Notes under the pieces: generated by a model
What the model was told of the DNA's origin: nothing
The model's input: the letters and a program-made list of their open reading frames with translations, nothing else
The model's database searches: none
Origin: Paenalicyclobacillus ferrooxydans
GTDB taxonomy: Bacteria; Bacillota; Bacilli; Alicyclobacillales; Alicyclobacillaceae
Assembly: GCF_001399675.1 (NCBI RefSeq)
Contig: NZ_LJCO01000096.1
Coordinates: 186,001 to 250,000, forward strand
Direction of reading: 5' to 3'
Length of the DNA stretch: 64,000 nucleotides
Shown here: piece after piece, positions 55,876-64,000 of the stretch
Position numbering within the stretch: position 1 is the stretch's first letter
Layout of the letters: each line of letters begins with the position of its first letter
Made by a program: the position numbers and the translations under genes

Positions 55876-56640
55876 TCACTCATACCAACTGGACCCGTCG
55901 TATGAGGCGAATGTGAGTACAGCACGAAATCCATATACCACAATCATAGCCACAACCATCAACACAGCGCCTAGTTGCTGGTTTGCAAGCAATCTGTGGA
56001 AGGGGGCGATCCCATTGTATGAGTTGTACCACAGGTGCTGTGAGATCGCGAGAAGCACCGGAATTGGCATCATGAAGTTCGTCCCGAACAAAATGTATCC
56101 AAGCTGAAAGCCCCTGCTTAGTCGCGGGATCTCGGGTGCAGGGCTGAGTAACGGCCACCAAAGGAATACGGCTGCCGCCATCAAAACCCAGGCATCCACA
56201 ATGTGCAGCCAGTTGTACTTTAAGTTGGCTTCGAAAATCACAGGGAGAAGAAATAACGATGCAAGTCCGTAGTAGACAATGAGGGCAACGAAGGGGGAAG
56301 TTAGCACACGCACAGTTCGGAAGATCCACCGAATCTGCAGAACGGCCCTCGCCATCCAGGTGGGAATCCCCGTAAGAAATAGCCACGGCAGTACGAGTGT
56401 CATCAAGACCATCTGTAGAACGAAGACCGAGAATGACCTGTTTTGTGCAACAGCGTCGATCGGTGAACCCATGGCGCCATATAGCACAATCAGATACGCC
56501 GCGAACATCACTTTCTGCTTAGTCGTGGCTTGTTGTTCAGCTGACTTTCCCACGTGGCGATCGGCATATAGGTACAAAAAGAAGATCAAGCCGATCATGA
56601 CGATCAGTTCTGGGTGCCACAGTGACATCATTTGCAACAT
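55876..56640 (-). CDS. ctaG: Cytochrome c oxidase assembly factor CtaG (caa3_CtaG family)
   Basis: 254 residues with seven hydrophobic segments. LWHPELIVMIGLIFFLYLY, the QMVLMTLVLPWLFLTGIP segment, and FGTNFMMPIPVLLAISQHLWY with its Met/His-rich face match Bacillus CtaG, needed for assembly of the copper-A/B oxidase (caa3). ATG 56640 has GAGGTG nine bases upstream; an ATG 14 codons earlier has none. Last gene of the copper/oxidase assembly cluster, 45 bases after the P-type ATPase. Confidence 0.85.
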   Translation of the reverse strand: MLQMMSLWHPELIVMIGLIFFLYLYADRHVGKSAEQQATTKQKVMFAAYLIVLYGAMGSPIDAVAQNRSFSVFVLQMVLMTLVLPWLFLTGIPTWMARAVLQIRWIFRTVRVLTSPFVALIVYYGLASLFLLPVIFEANLKYNWLHIVDAWVLMAAAVFLWWPLLSPAPEIPRLSRGFQLGYILFGTNFMMPIPVLLAISQHLWYNSYNGIAPFHRLLANQQLGAVLMVVAMIVVYGFRAVLTFASYDGSSWYE

Positions 56641-56685
56641 ACTTGTTCTCACCTCATCCTTGCCGAGCGAAGTTAAAGGCATGAG

Positions 56686-59109
56686 TCATACGCCCAACCA
56701 AGCTGCAACTGCAAATAGCGCAATCCCCGCGGCAATTGCTCCGGCCCGTCTCGCGTAGCGTTGCGGAGACCATCCAAGTATACGTAGCGAGTTACCCAAT
56801 ACGAACGAACTCGACAGAGCCATCGCAAGTGCAGCGATGGCAGGACTTGCGACACCTGCTACTGCGAGTATGACCCCGCAGACGTTGTAAAGCACAGCCC
56901 ACGTCAGGTTGACGCGCAACAAGACAGCCGCTTGTGCAGCTACGTGGAGGGCATCTGCAACAGGTTCGAGGCTCGCACCCGTGAGTACCAGGTGACCTGA
57001 CTGCATGGCGATATCTGTACCTGAACGCAAAGCAATGCCAAGATCGGACTGTGCAAGTGCAGCGGCGTCATTGACCCCGTCACCGATAAATGCCACGGTT
57101 TGTCCTGATGCCTGTAGTTTAGCGATAAAATCGGCTTTCTCTGTCGGTAACTGCGCAGCTACCCACGTATTGATTCCGAGTTGTTCGGCGACAGCGCGAC
57201 TTGGACCGGCCCCATCTCCACTCAACAACACGACCTCTTTGCCTAAATGCTGCATTTTTTCCACAACAGAACGAGCGGTGGGGCGGATCTCCTCAGCTGC
57301 TCCTGCCACGCCTTTGGCGATGCCATCTATCCATAGTACGGACACCGAGAGTCCTGCACGTTCCCACAGTTCAGCCTGCTGAGACAAGTTCTCTGGGAGA
57401 CTTCTATCCCCCCTCCAACCTCTCATTTCGACATCATGCTCCGCGACACGGCCTCGAACACCTCGCCCTACATCGCTGACAAATGACGAAACTGGGAGCA
57501 GCGGCAGGCCACGTTCGTGCGCTGCAACTACGAATGCCTTTGCGACAGGATGGTTTGACGCCGTTTCCACGGAGGCCGCCAATTGCAGCAACTCCTGGTT
57601 ATTCGGCGCGATCTGCACGAGGCGGTACTGACCTTTGGTCAAAGTCCCTGTCTTGTCGAAGACTACCGTGTGGACCGCCTTCGCTTGTTCGAGGCAGTTC
57701 GGATCGCGAAGGAGGAGACCTTCCTGGGACAAGCGGGAAATCGATCCCGCAGTCAACACTGGCACGGCAACACTGAGCGAACAAGGACACGCGATGACCC
57801 AGACTGATATGCTACGTAGGACCGCATGTCCGATGGGCATATGCAATACCCACAGACAGAGTGCAAACGTGAGCAGCCCGATTACAAAGACCGTGGGGAC
57901 GAACACATTTAGAATGCGCTGAACGAGCCGTTGGCGCTTATTCTGCAACTCCTGAGCTGCACGAACTGCGACCGTCGTCTGATGCAAAACGGTGTCTGAA
58001 TCGGTTCGAAGCACCTCTACGACGACGCGTCCGTCCAAGCACAGTGTACCGGCGTACACCACGTCACCTATTTCTTTGCGCGCTGGCATGGCCTCTCCAG
58101 ACAACATGGACTCGTCAAATGACGACGCTCCAAATTCCACCCGCCCGTCAGCGGGAACGGTTTCTCCGCTAAACACTACCACTCGGGATCCTACTGCAAG
58201 GTTCTCAGCCGGGACAGTTTCTTCTCCTTCGGCCGTTACAACTACGGCGGTTTTTGCTGCACTCTTTGAGAGCATCTCGACGGTGCGTGACGCGCGGCGA
58301 CGCGTACCGACCTCCAAGCTTCTGCTGAGCAAAAGGAAGGTCACGAGTAGTGACGCTGTATCGAAGTACAGGTAGGATCCACCCTGTGCCATGCTGATGA
58401 AACTATAGACATACGCTGACACGCTGCCAAGCGAGATCAGCAGGTCCATCGTCGGCACGCGGTGGCGGATGGACGAAATGGCGCCACGCAAAAAAGGAAA
58501 TCCTGCCCAGAACACCACAGGTGTGGAGAGAGCCCACAACAACCCCGCCACGGTCCATCGTGCTTGAACGGGCAGGCTAGAGAAGTAACCGAACCAGACG
58601 GGCAGACTTACCATCATGTCTATCAGAGACAGGATCGCAGCTACTGTGAAACGTCGAAGTAGGTTTCGATCACCAACCGATATTGGGCCATCGGTTGCTT
58701 CTGCGCCGTACCCGAGCTGAACAACTGCTGCCTTGATTTGCTCAATGTCGACCACATTCGCATCGTAGTACACGTCAGCAGAAGACGACGTGTAATCCAC
58801 TTGCGCCGTGCGCACTCCTTCAGTCCTTCGCAACACCGTCTCTACGAGTACGGAGCAGGACGCACACCACATTCCGTCTAGTTGGAGTGTGCATACGTCA
58901 GCACCTTGTACCTCAGGTGCGACATCTGCTCCCGTTTCCTGACGAAGAGCGGTCCAGTTGAGACCGGGGCGGCTCTTTAAGCGCGCGATCTCACTTTCTC
59001 CGAGAATCTCATATAGCTGCATGCAACCATGACAACAAAAGACGTGACCCTCGTGTTCTATGGGCTGCTCCGCCACATCATCGCAGAGGGCACAAGTCAG
59101 AACAGCCAT
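56686..59109 (-). CDS. ccoI: Copper-translocating P1B-type ATPase (CcoI/FixI-like)
   Basis: 807 residues. An N-terminal Cys-rich metal-binding unit (CALCDD, CCHGCMQLYEIL), a heavy-metal-associated domain with GMWCASC, eight membrane helices with the CPC motif in VIACPCSLSVAVP, SGEAMPARKE (actuator), DKTGTLTKGQ (phosphorylated Asp), ASNHPVAKAF (HP) and GDGVNDAAAL. The N-terminal Cys unit is typical of FixI/CcoI, which export copper for oxidase assembly. ATG 59109 follows GGAGGTGAG; a longer frame is rejected. It overlaps the preceding gene by 13 bases. Confidence 0.93.
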   Translation of the reverse strand: MAVLTCALCDDVAEQPIEHEGHVFCCHGCMQLYEILGESEIARLKSRPGLNWTALRQETGADVAPEVQGADVCTLQLDGMWCASCSVLVETVLRRTEGVRTAQVDYTSSSADVYYDANVVDIEQIKAAVVQLGYGAEATDGPISVGDRNLLRRFTVAAILSLIDMMVSLPVWFGYFSSLPVQARWTVAGLLWALSTPVVFWAGFPFLRGAISSIRHRVPTMDLLISLGSVSAYVYSFISMAQGGSYLYFDTASLLVTFLLLSRSLEVGTRRRASRTVEMLSKSAAKTAVVVTAEGEETVPAENLAVGSRVVVFSGETVPADGRVEFGASSFDESMLSGEAMPARKEIGDVVYAGTLCLDGRVVVEVLRTDSDTVLHQTTVAVRAAQELQNKRQRLVQRILNVFVPTVFVIGLLTFALCLWVLHMPIGHAVLRSISVWVIACPCSLSVAVPVLTAGSISRLSQEGLLLRDPNCLEQAKAVHTVVFDKTGTLTKGQYRLVQIAPNNQELLQLAASVETASNHPVAKAFVVAAHERGLPLLPVSSFVSDVGRGVRGRVAEHDVEMRGWRGDRSLPENLSQQAELWERAGLSVSVLWIDGIAKGVAGAAEEIRPTARSVVEKMQHLGKEVVLLSGDGAGPSRAVAEQLGINTWVAAQLPTEKADFIAKLQASGQTVAFIGDGVNDAAALAQSDLGIALRSGTDIAMQSGHLVLTGASLEPVADALHVAAQAAVLLRVNLTWAVLYNVCGVILAVAGVASPAIAALAMALSSSFVLGNSLRILGWSPQRYARRAGAIAAGIALFAVAAWLGV

Positions 59110-59828
59110 GGACTCACCTCCGGGATCCACCCATTTACAGACATGCCGCGAAGAATAAACAGCACGCCGCTTGCCGCGATTAGCACTGCAGCGACATAAG
59201 AAAATTTTCGGCTCGTAAAACGTTTGCGCCCATACCAGCCGAGCAGAGCTATGACAAGAAGAGCAGGCATGGTACCGATACCAAATACGAGCATGACAGT
59301 ACCACCCATCCACACCGACCCTGTCGCCGCTGCGGACACCAACATTGCAAACAACAGACCGCACGGATGCAGTCCAAGGATAGCCCCGGCCATGAATGGC
59401 TGTCTTGACAAATCTTTGCGCATGAGTGACTGGACTGAGTTAAAACGCAGAAGGCTCCATTTTTCTAGAAATCCACCGCCGTGCCCAGTGAGGAATTCGT
59501 CCACTGCCCAAAGAATCATCAGCCCACCACCGATAAAACCGGCCAACGCTTGCAACCCGTTCAGTCGACTTGCCGCATTGACGAATGTACCAAGCAGACC
59601 AAAGATGGAACCGATCACTGTGAATGTAAAGACACGGCCGAGGTTGTGCACCACGTGCCCACTCATAAACCACGAGAAGAAGCGTCCTAGGCTCTTGTCA
59701 CCCTCCTTGGCGGCACCGCGAGAGAGACTGAACGCCATCACAAACGGACCACACATGCCGCTACAGTGTAGAAAACCCTGCAGGATTCCAACACCAAACG
59801 CCCAGCCGATGAGAGTAATTCCGTGCAT
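59097..59828 (-). CDS. Sulfite exporter TauE/SafE or DsbD-like membrane protein (oxidase-cluster type)
   Basis: 243 residues, six hydrophobic segments. GFLHCSGMCGPFVMAFSLS and LGLHPCGLLFAMLVSA carry paired Cys/His motifs in the membrane, characteristic of the SafE/DsbD_2 family often beside ccoI. It is thought to support thiol or copper handling in oxidase maturation; a sulfite transport role is not implied. GAGGTG precedes ATG 59828 by 11 bases. Overlaps ccoI. Confidence 0.83.
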   Translation of the reverse strand: MHGITLIGWAFGVGILQGFLHCSGMCGPFVMAFSLSRGAAKEGDKSLGRFFSWFMSGHVVHNLGRVFTFTVIGSIFGLLGTFVNAASRLNGLQALAGFIGGGLMILWAVDEFLTGHGGGFLEKWSLLRFNSVQSLMRKDLSRQPFMAGAILGLHPCGLLFAMLVSAAATGSVWMGGTVMLVFGIGTMPALLVIALLGWYGRKRFTSRKFSYVAAVLIAASGVLFILRGMSVNGWIPEVSPWLF

Positions 59829-59873
59829 AAGTCCGGTGCACCTCTTTCCGTCAAAGTGTCAGGCGGAACCCGC

Positions 59874-60413
59874 CTAGCACCAACTATGACGCGTCAAAAT
59901 AGAACCGACTAACATGAGGATCATCGAAGCAGAAATGATGATCCCGAGCCATGACCTGCGCCCGAGCAGAACCATCCAAGCAGTTCCCGATACGATCCCC
60001 ATCAGCAGAACAATCAAGTCCGCTTCTACCATAAGTCCTGGGTGCACATCTACAAACAAGTTCACAGGGGATACAACCCACAACAGAGCCGGCAACATAG
60101 CCACAATGAGTGCGCCCCATGCGAGCTTTTCCAAGGTCGCTTGCACATCTGACTGTCGTGCCACCTGCAAGTTGCGGATCAGCGCGCGTAGGCCAACACT
60201 GACCGGATGAGCGACGGCAATGCCGAGTGCGACGCCCCCGAGCATCATCCCACCGTACTGTAGGCTGTGATAGCTCGCGCAGACAGCTGCGTCGAATTTT
60301 CGGTCATGGCTCTGCACCAGTTGGTTCACAGCAATGAGAAAAACTCCAGAACCTACTAGACCATAAAACACGCGGGTGCGCGTGGACAAAGCGCTTGTCA
60401 ACACGTCCTTCAC
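59874..60413 (-). CDS. Uncharacterised membrane protein of the oxidase cluster
   Basis: 179 residues with about four hydrophobic segments (VFYGLVGSGVFLIAVNQLV, YGGMMLGGVALGIAVAHPV, WGALIVAMLPALLWVVSPV, LGIIISASMILMLVGSIL). No family recognised. GTG 60413 has GGGGGG upstream. It lies between the lipoprotein and SafE-like genes on the same strand, so it is probably part of the same operon. One Cys (AAVCASYH) and the C-terminal HSWC might bind metal, but that is speculation. Confidence 0.7.
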   Translation of the reverse strand: MKDVLTSALSTRTRVFYGLVGSGVFLIAVNQLVQSHDRKFDAAVCASYHSLQYGGMMLGGVALGIAVAHPVSVGLRALIRNLQVARQSDVQATLEKLAWGALIVAMLPALLWVVSPVNLFVDVHPGLMVEADLIVLLMGIVSGTAWMVLLGRRSWLGIIISASMILMLVGSILTRHSWC

Positions 60414-60433
60414 TACAGAGCCCCCCTTTAATG

Positions 60434-60916
60434 CTACTCCCTAACCTGAGTGTAAAACGCTTGCATCTCTTGTTGAGAACCATCGACAAGGTGGACGAGC
60501 AACTGCCACTTGCCTCCCATCACAATCAAGGTCTGTCCAACGAACCGACCATTCCCCAAAGAATTCAGTGTTACACTCATTTTTGGCATTGACATACCGG
60601 GCATGGATTCGCTGATCCAAACATTCTTCGGGCGGAACCTGTTCGACGAATCACCACTGACCACCAGCTGCACCTTGAGTTCTCGGCGTGCCGTCGGCGG
60701 GTTCGGCGACAACGTCAGAGCCAGCTTCAGACCGTTTGCCGTAGTCGCGTGCAGCGTCGTAGACGTGAGAGGTGAGTGGTTCGCAGGGGTTCCGCAGCCG
60801 CTCAACATGGCCGTGCAGACCGCTACAAGCACGGCCTGCCATAACTTGCGACGTGAGATATGAGCGACGGAGTAGACAGTCGCTATTGCAGCTTGCCAGC
60901 GAACAGTGTTGCCCAC
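60434..60916 (-). CDS. YtkA/FixH-like lipoprotein
   Basis: 160 residues. LWQAVLVAVCTAMLSGC is a signal peptide with lipobox. The mature domain (KLALTLSPNPPTARRELKVQ, then SMPGMSMPKMSVTLNSLGNG, then GGKWQLLVHLVDG) matches YtkA-like/FixH domains; the Met-rich SMPGMSMPKM loop could bind copper. GTG 60916 overlaps the preceding gene by 34 bases; a start nearer the signal peptide is possible. Confidence 0.78.
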   Translation of the reverse strand: MGNTVRWQAAIATVYSVAHISRRKLWQAVLVAVCTAMLSGCGTPANHSPLTSTTLHATTANGLKLALTLSPNPPTARRELKVQLVVSGDSSNRFRPKNVWISESMPGMSMPKMSVTLNSLGNGRFVGQTLIVMGGKWQLLVHLVDGSQQEMQAFYTQVRE

Positions 60917-63489
60917 GTTTTTCCACCATCCTGAGAAATCTCGACTTGTGCACCTGTTCCGACCTTCTCCACACGGTACACTGCGTTAGCCCCGATAGCG
61001 TCGACATACCTGGTATTTGCATCCGCAAAAGTGTGGTGCCCTCGCGCGTACTGGTCATTTACAACGACGTTGGCCGGGCCGGTCGCGCCAGTTTGTCTTG
61101 TCACCGTTTGCCCAGACCGAATCCACGTCTTACCTGCATCTGTAGTCGTAAAGACCTCAGTGGATATCTCCGAGCCATGTTTGCCTACGACAACCACCTG
61201 TCCGTTGGAAGCCGACTTCCACACGACAGGCTCCGTCGTCCAACTGAACGATGAAGCATTCGTCAGTGGCAATGCAACGGAGTCCCACTGCGCCCCGTCG
61301 TCGTTGGACCGATACATGAATAGTTGACCGTTCGTCTTGGCAGCACCAGTTAACCACAGTGAACCACCGCCACCCACCGACAGATTGTTTGCCCCATACA
61401 TATGAGGGGTTGGGCCAGGTTGCCCAACGGGAGTCCACTGTGTGCCACCGTCGGTGGTCACAAACAGCGAGGAGTTCTTCACATACCCATACTGCGGAAC
61501 AAGCGCGTAGACTTTGTCGGATGATACTGGTGCAACGAGGAAGCCGCCTCGCTGTGTCTCGCCGGTCGGCGTGACGCTTTTCCAACGTTTTCCTCCGTCT
61601 GTTGTCTTCACGACTTCGTTGTAGGGAGAAACAAATGCCGTCGCATACCCGACCTGTGCACTTGTCATTTGAATTGTGTCAAACCCACCGGGGTGTTGTA
61701 GACCGCTATGGTAAGTTGTCGGCGCAACATTGTGCCCACCATTGACGGACGCCGTGACGCCAAGTAATTTTTCAGCATAAGCAGCCATAAATGACGAGTA
61801 CGAGCCGCTGCCAGAGATGTCCCCATTCGCATCGGCGAGCCACACCTCTTGACCGCTTGGTGAAACGAAGTACATATTCTCCGCGTGGTCAACCATACCG
61901 AGGCTGGGAACACTGACATACTCGTACAAACGATGCCAGGCATTCTTAAGCGTCGACAGGTTGTTCGAGGTGAGGAAAGACCAATTCGATAGGCCATTCA
62001 TGTTCTCCTGAGCGTCAAAACGTTGTACGTCTTTGACCGAGTGGAACAACGGGTTGGCTGCAATCGCTACCATCTGAACCTTGTTTGCGTACGGACCAAG
62101 CAGTTGGTCCGCCTGTTTCATCTCCTGAGCAAGGATGGGGCAGTCCTGGTAGCAAACGGGATCGAGAAATGTCAGCACGACCGCCTTGCCTCGGTAACTT
62201 GCGAGAGACACCTGATTGCCGTATTGATTCGTTAACGTTAAATTCGGCAATGGCTGATTGACAGGTGTCACGGCCGAGTTTGCCGCTTCTTGTTGAATTA
62301 GGCTTCCCGAACTCTGGGTCGCGGCCATCGACGCACCAACCGAACCTGCGGCCATTGCCAGCACTGCAGAGCCAGTTGAAATCAGAACTGGACGCAACGT
62401 TCGTTTGGTTCGTTCCAGCTTAGCAGTCGTCTGTTCATACACGACACCGCGCAGGGAGATGGCGGCAAGACACAGCACAAGCAGAGGACCGCCCGTATTC
62501 AAATCCGTACCCATGCTGCCAACGACGCCAAAGTCCTGACCAATCCACCAGGTCAGGAGAGTGAATACAAGTGTAGACTCCTGGAGAAACGGTAGACGGG
62601 GTCGAGTAATCCAGAGAATACCCAGTGCGGCGAGAATGATGACAAAGGTAGCATTCCAGGCGACGGGATGTGCAGCAAACGCATGCGCCACAGCAAATAA
62701 CGGAGCGGCCATCCATAAAGGTTGACTCATCTCAGCCATGCTGAGTTCCGCCCCCTGAAGGCCGCTGACCTGCCAAAAGCCAGCGTCTGGGAGCGCCTGC
62801 AACAATGCGCACACCAGCCACAAGATGCCGATTGCTACGTACAATGCATTGCGGATTGTGCCATTTGTCCAACGCACCGGAGGCTGCAACAGCAACACTG
62901 CAGCCAACGCGTAGAGCAAAACCGCACCAGGGGCTCCCGTCAGCCAGGTGGCTCCGCCCAGGACCCCAAACCCTTCCCCGATGACCCAGACCACGGCAGC
63001 CCACGCGATCGAAGTGTAGAGTGCAATCCGTCCCGCACGACGTGCTGGGCCGAACAACACACCCACACCTATGAGGACCTGCATCCACACTGACAGCGAG
63101 TCAAAAAACAGGGGATGGATCGTCCAAAGATACGTAAGTGGGCTCAACAACTCCGGCAGTACTCCCGGGAGCCCCGAAATGATTGGGCCAATGAGACCAG
63201 GGATGAACTGTGTGGTCATATCCGGCTGTGCTTGCAGTACACCGTCGATAATCCAGATGCAGCCAAAAGCAATTCGAATTACATTTTGAACCTTTGCTGC
63301 TCTGGACGAAACAGAAGCAGCATCTAATCTCCACTCTGACTGGATTGAGAATTGGCGCTTGAACCACTCCGTCCGACGAACCAGCCAGAACACTGCAGCG
63401 CACGCCGCAAATGCAATTAAAAATTCAATGCCGATCATTCGATAGAACACATGCAAAATGATTGGGCTGACAGGAACACTCATATCCAT
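60883..63489 (-). CDS. Membrane module - SCO-like thioredoxin - beta-propeller fusion protein
   Basis: 868 residues with three parts. Residues ~1-370: about ten hydrophobic segments, many Trp/Pro loops, no recognised family. After a further hydrophobic segment (VLAMAAGSVGASMAA) comes a SCO/redoxin domain (~420-580): NQPLPNLTLTNQYGNQVSLA, FLDPVCYQDCPIL (CxxxC, copper- or thiol-active) and VDHAENMYFVSPSG with the distal His. Residues ~600-868: YCF48/BNR-type repeats (VVKTTDGGKRW, LFVTTDGGTQW, MYRSNDDGAQW, VFTTTDAGKTW, EISQDGGKTW). SCO proteins deliver copper to the CuA site of oxidase. ATG 63489 follows GAGGTG; upstream frame is rejected. The order suggests an extracellular propeller. Confidence 0.85.
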   Translation of the reverse strand: MDMSVPVSPIILHVFYRMIGIEFLIAFAACAAVFWLVRRTEWFKRQFSIQSEWRLDAASVSSRAAKVQNVIRIAFGCIWIIDGVLQAQPDMTTQFIPGLIGPIISGLPGVLPELLSPLTYLWTIHPLFFDSLSVWMQVLIGVGVLFGPARRAGRIALYTSIAWAAVVWVIGEGFGVLGGATWLTGAPGAVLLYALAAVLLLQPPVRWTNGTIRNALYVAIGILWLVCALLQALPDAGFWQVSGLQGAELSMAEMSQPLWMAAPLFAVAHAFAAHPVAWNATFVIILAALGILWITRPRLPFLQESTLVFTLLTWWIGQDFGVVGSMGTDLNTGGPLLVLCLAAISLRGVVYEQTTAKLERTKRTLRPVLISTGSAVLAMAAGSVGASMAATQSSGSLIQQEAANSAVTPVNQPLPNLTLTNQYGNQVSLASYRGKAVVLTFLDPVCYQDCPILAQEMKQADQLLGPYANKVQMVAIAANPLFHSVKDVQRFDAQENMNGLSNWSFLTSNNLSTLKNAWHRLYEYVSVPSLGMVDHAENMYFVSPSGQEVWLADANGDISGSGSYSSFMAAYAEKLLGVTASVNGGHNVAPTTYHSGLQHPGGFDTIQMTSAQVGYATAFVSPYNEVVKTTDGGKRWKSVTPTGETQRGGFLVAPVSSDKVYALVPQYGYVKNSSLFVTTDGGTQWTPVGQPGPTPHMYGANNLSVGGGGSLWLTGAAKTNGQLFMYRSNDDGAQWDSVALPLTNASSFSWTTEPVVWKSASNGQVVVVGKHGSEISTEVFTTTDAGKTWIRSGQTVTRQTGATGPANVVVNDQYARGHHTFADANTRYVDAIGANAVYRVEKVGTGAQVEISQDGGKTWATLFAGKLQ

Positions 63490-63539
63490 GCAACACAGCA
63501 CCTCTTTTATTGATGGATGTTTGGGTTCTGCCGATAGGT

Positions 63540-64000
63540 TTAACCGGTGGCAGAGGTATGGGAAACTCTCGACGCAACTTCTAGCTTGGACGTAGTTCTC
63601 GAACGAGGGCGAACAGCCCACAGCATGGCAAATAGAATGGGAGGCGTGTTTGGATCCGTGCTAAGTCCTGAGAACAGGTAACCGAAGTCCATACCAAACC
63701 ACCATGCCAAGAATAGCCACACGTAGACCCCGACTCGGAGCCATACCGCTGTGCGCCAGAACCAAACAGCGCAGCCCGCCCCAAGCAGCGTGAGTCCAAG
63801 CAGCGTGTTACTCGCCACGGGGTGCGCACTCGACCAAATGGAGTACGTCATGACGGGCGCCGACAGAATACCTGGCTGCGACTGAAATCCACTGTTTGCG
63901 AACACGTCAAGCTGTGCTCCCCGATCCCACTGCCCGTTTACCGGTAACAACTGCAGGATCCCGGATAGCCAGAGAAAACCCGCTGTCGTCCGTGTAATTA
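63540..64000 (-). CDS. Membrane protein related to the fusion's N-terminal module (5' end outside window)
   Basis: The minus frame is open to the window edge, at least 153 residues. It includes LWLSGILQLLPVNGQWD, then SAPVMTYSIWSSAHPVASNT and FLAWWFGMDFGYLFSGLSTDPNT. These align in order with ILWLVCALLQALPDAGFW, WMAAPLFAVAHAFAAHPVAW and LLTWWIGQDFGVVGSMGTDLNT of the neighbouring fusion, so both derive from one membrane family. Its C-terminal tail is short and polar and lacks the SCO and propeller parts. 50 bases separate it from the fusion gene. Confidence 0.75.
   Translation of the reverse strand, partial: ITRTTAGFLWLSGILQLLPVNGQWDRGAQLDVFANSGFQSQPGILSAPVMTYSIWSSAHPVASNTLLGLTLLGAGCAVWFWRTAVWLRVGVYVWLFLAWWFGMDFGYLFSGLSTDPNTPPILFAMLWAVRPRSRTTSKLEVASRVSHTSATG

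Noticed and set aside
59224-59877. 217-codon plus-strand frame
   Set aside because: Antisense to the SafE-like gene, with shadow-type Pro/Arg/Cys-rich composition.

Overview
The window looks like chromosomal DNA of an aerobic, probably spore-forming member of the Bacillota, most likely Alicyclobacillaceae. This is inferred from base composition near 50% GC, strong AGGAGG-type ribosome sites with many TTG and GTG starts, LysM/SleB-type hydrolases under ydaO-type c-di-AMP riboswitches, and the gene families present. No rRNA, tRNA or CRISPR array was seen.

Layout. 1-9.4 kb holds unlinked genes: a GH3 beta-glucosidase cut by the window edge, an APH-like kinase, MarC, an HD-GYP c-di-GMP phosphodiesterase, a GNAT acetyltransferase, a secreted repeat protein and an EamA transporter. 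9.4-16 kb is a cell-envelope region: a PASTA-domain penicillin-binding protein, a coiled-coil wall hydrolase, an amidase and a LysM-SleB hydrolase. Two of these hydrolases have their own c-di-AMP riboswitch. 16-20.8 kb holds a BMP-family lipoprotein and a TPP-riboswitch operon tenA-thiD-thiM-thiE. 21-24.4 kb has an FMN reductase, a DODA-type dioxygenase, and a TetR regulator whose candidate operators (GGAC-N4-GTCC) precede itself and two small genes. 24.4-25.9 kb is gene-poor.

25.9-40.2 kb is a cobalamin salvage and late-synthesis region on the minus strand. Reading downstream from riboswitch 2 the order is cobT-bluB fusion, pduO, cbiZ, riboswitch 1, btuF, btuC, btuD, cobU, cbiB, cobS, cobD, (cobC-like gene inverted), cbiA, cbiP, and a BtuF-like cytosolic protein. 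Both cobalamin riboswitches are followed by intrinsic terminators. Together these genes import corrinoids, remove foreign lower ligands (CbiZ), adenosylate, amidate, attach aminopropanol, make dimethylbenzimidazole and assemble the nucleotide loop. 40.3-49.2 kb completes thiamine synthesis: second copies of thiD and thiE, thiF, tenI-thiO-thiS-thiG and thiC, with two more TPP riboswitches.

49.4-51.5 kb has a c-di-GMP-I riboswitch in front of a small lipoprotein, then a Thr/Ser-rich secreted protein. 51.5-55.7 kb is a mobile-element patch: an IS256 element, a group II intron remnant, and an IS110 element with a frameshifted transposase and a structured leader that may be a bridge RNA. 55.9-64 kb is a copper and cytochrome-oxidase assembly cluster (CtaG, CcoI-type ATPase, SafE/DsbD-like protein, a YtkA-like lipoprotein). 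It includes a striking 868-residue fusion of a membrane module, a SCO-like thioredoxin domain and a beta-propeller, followed by a partial paralogue of the membrane module. Start codons were re-chosen from ribosome-binding sites where the longest frame was implausible; every family assignment rests on motif recognition, not a database search.
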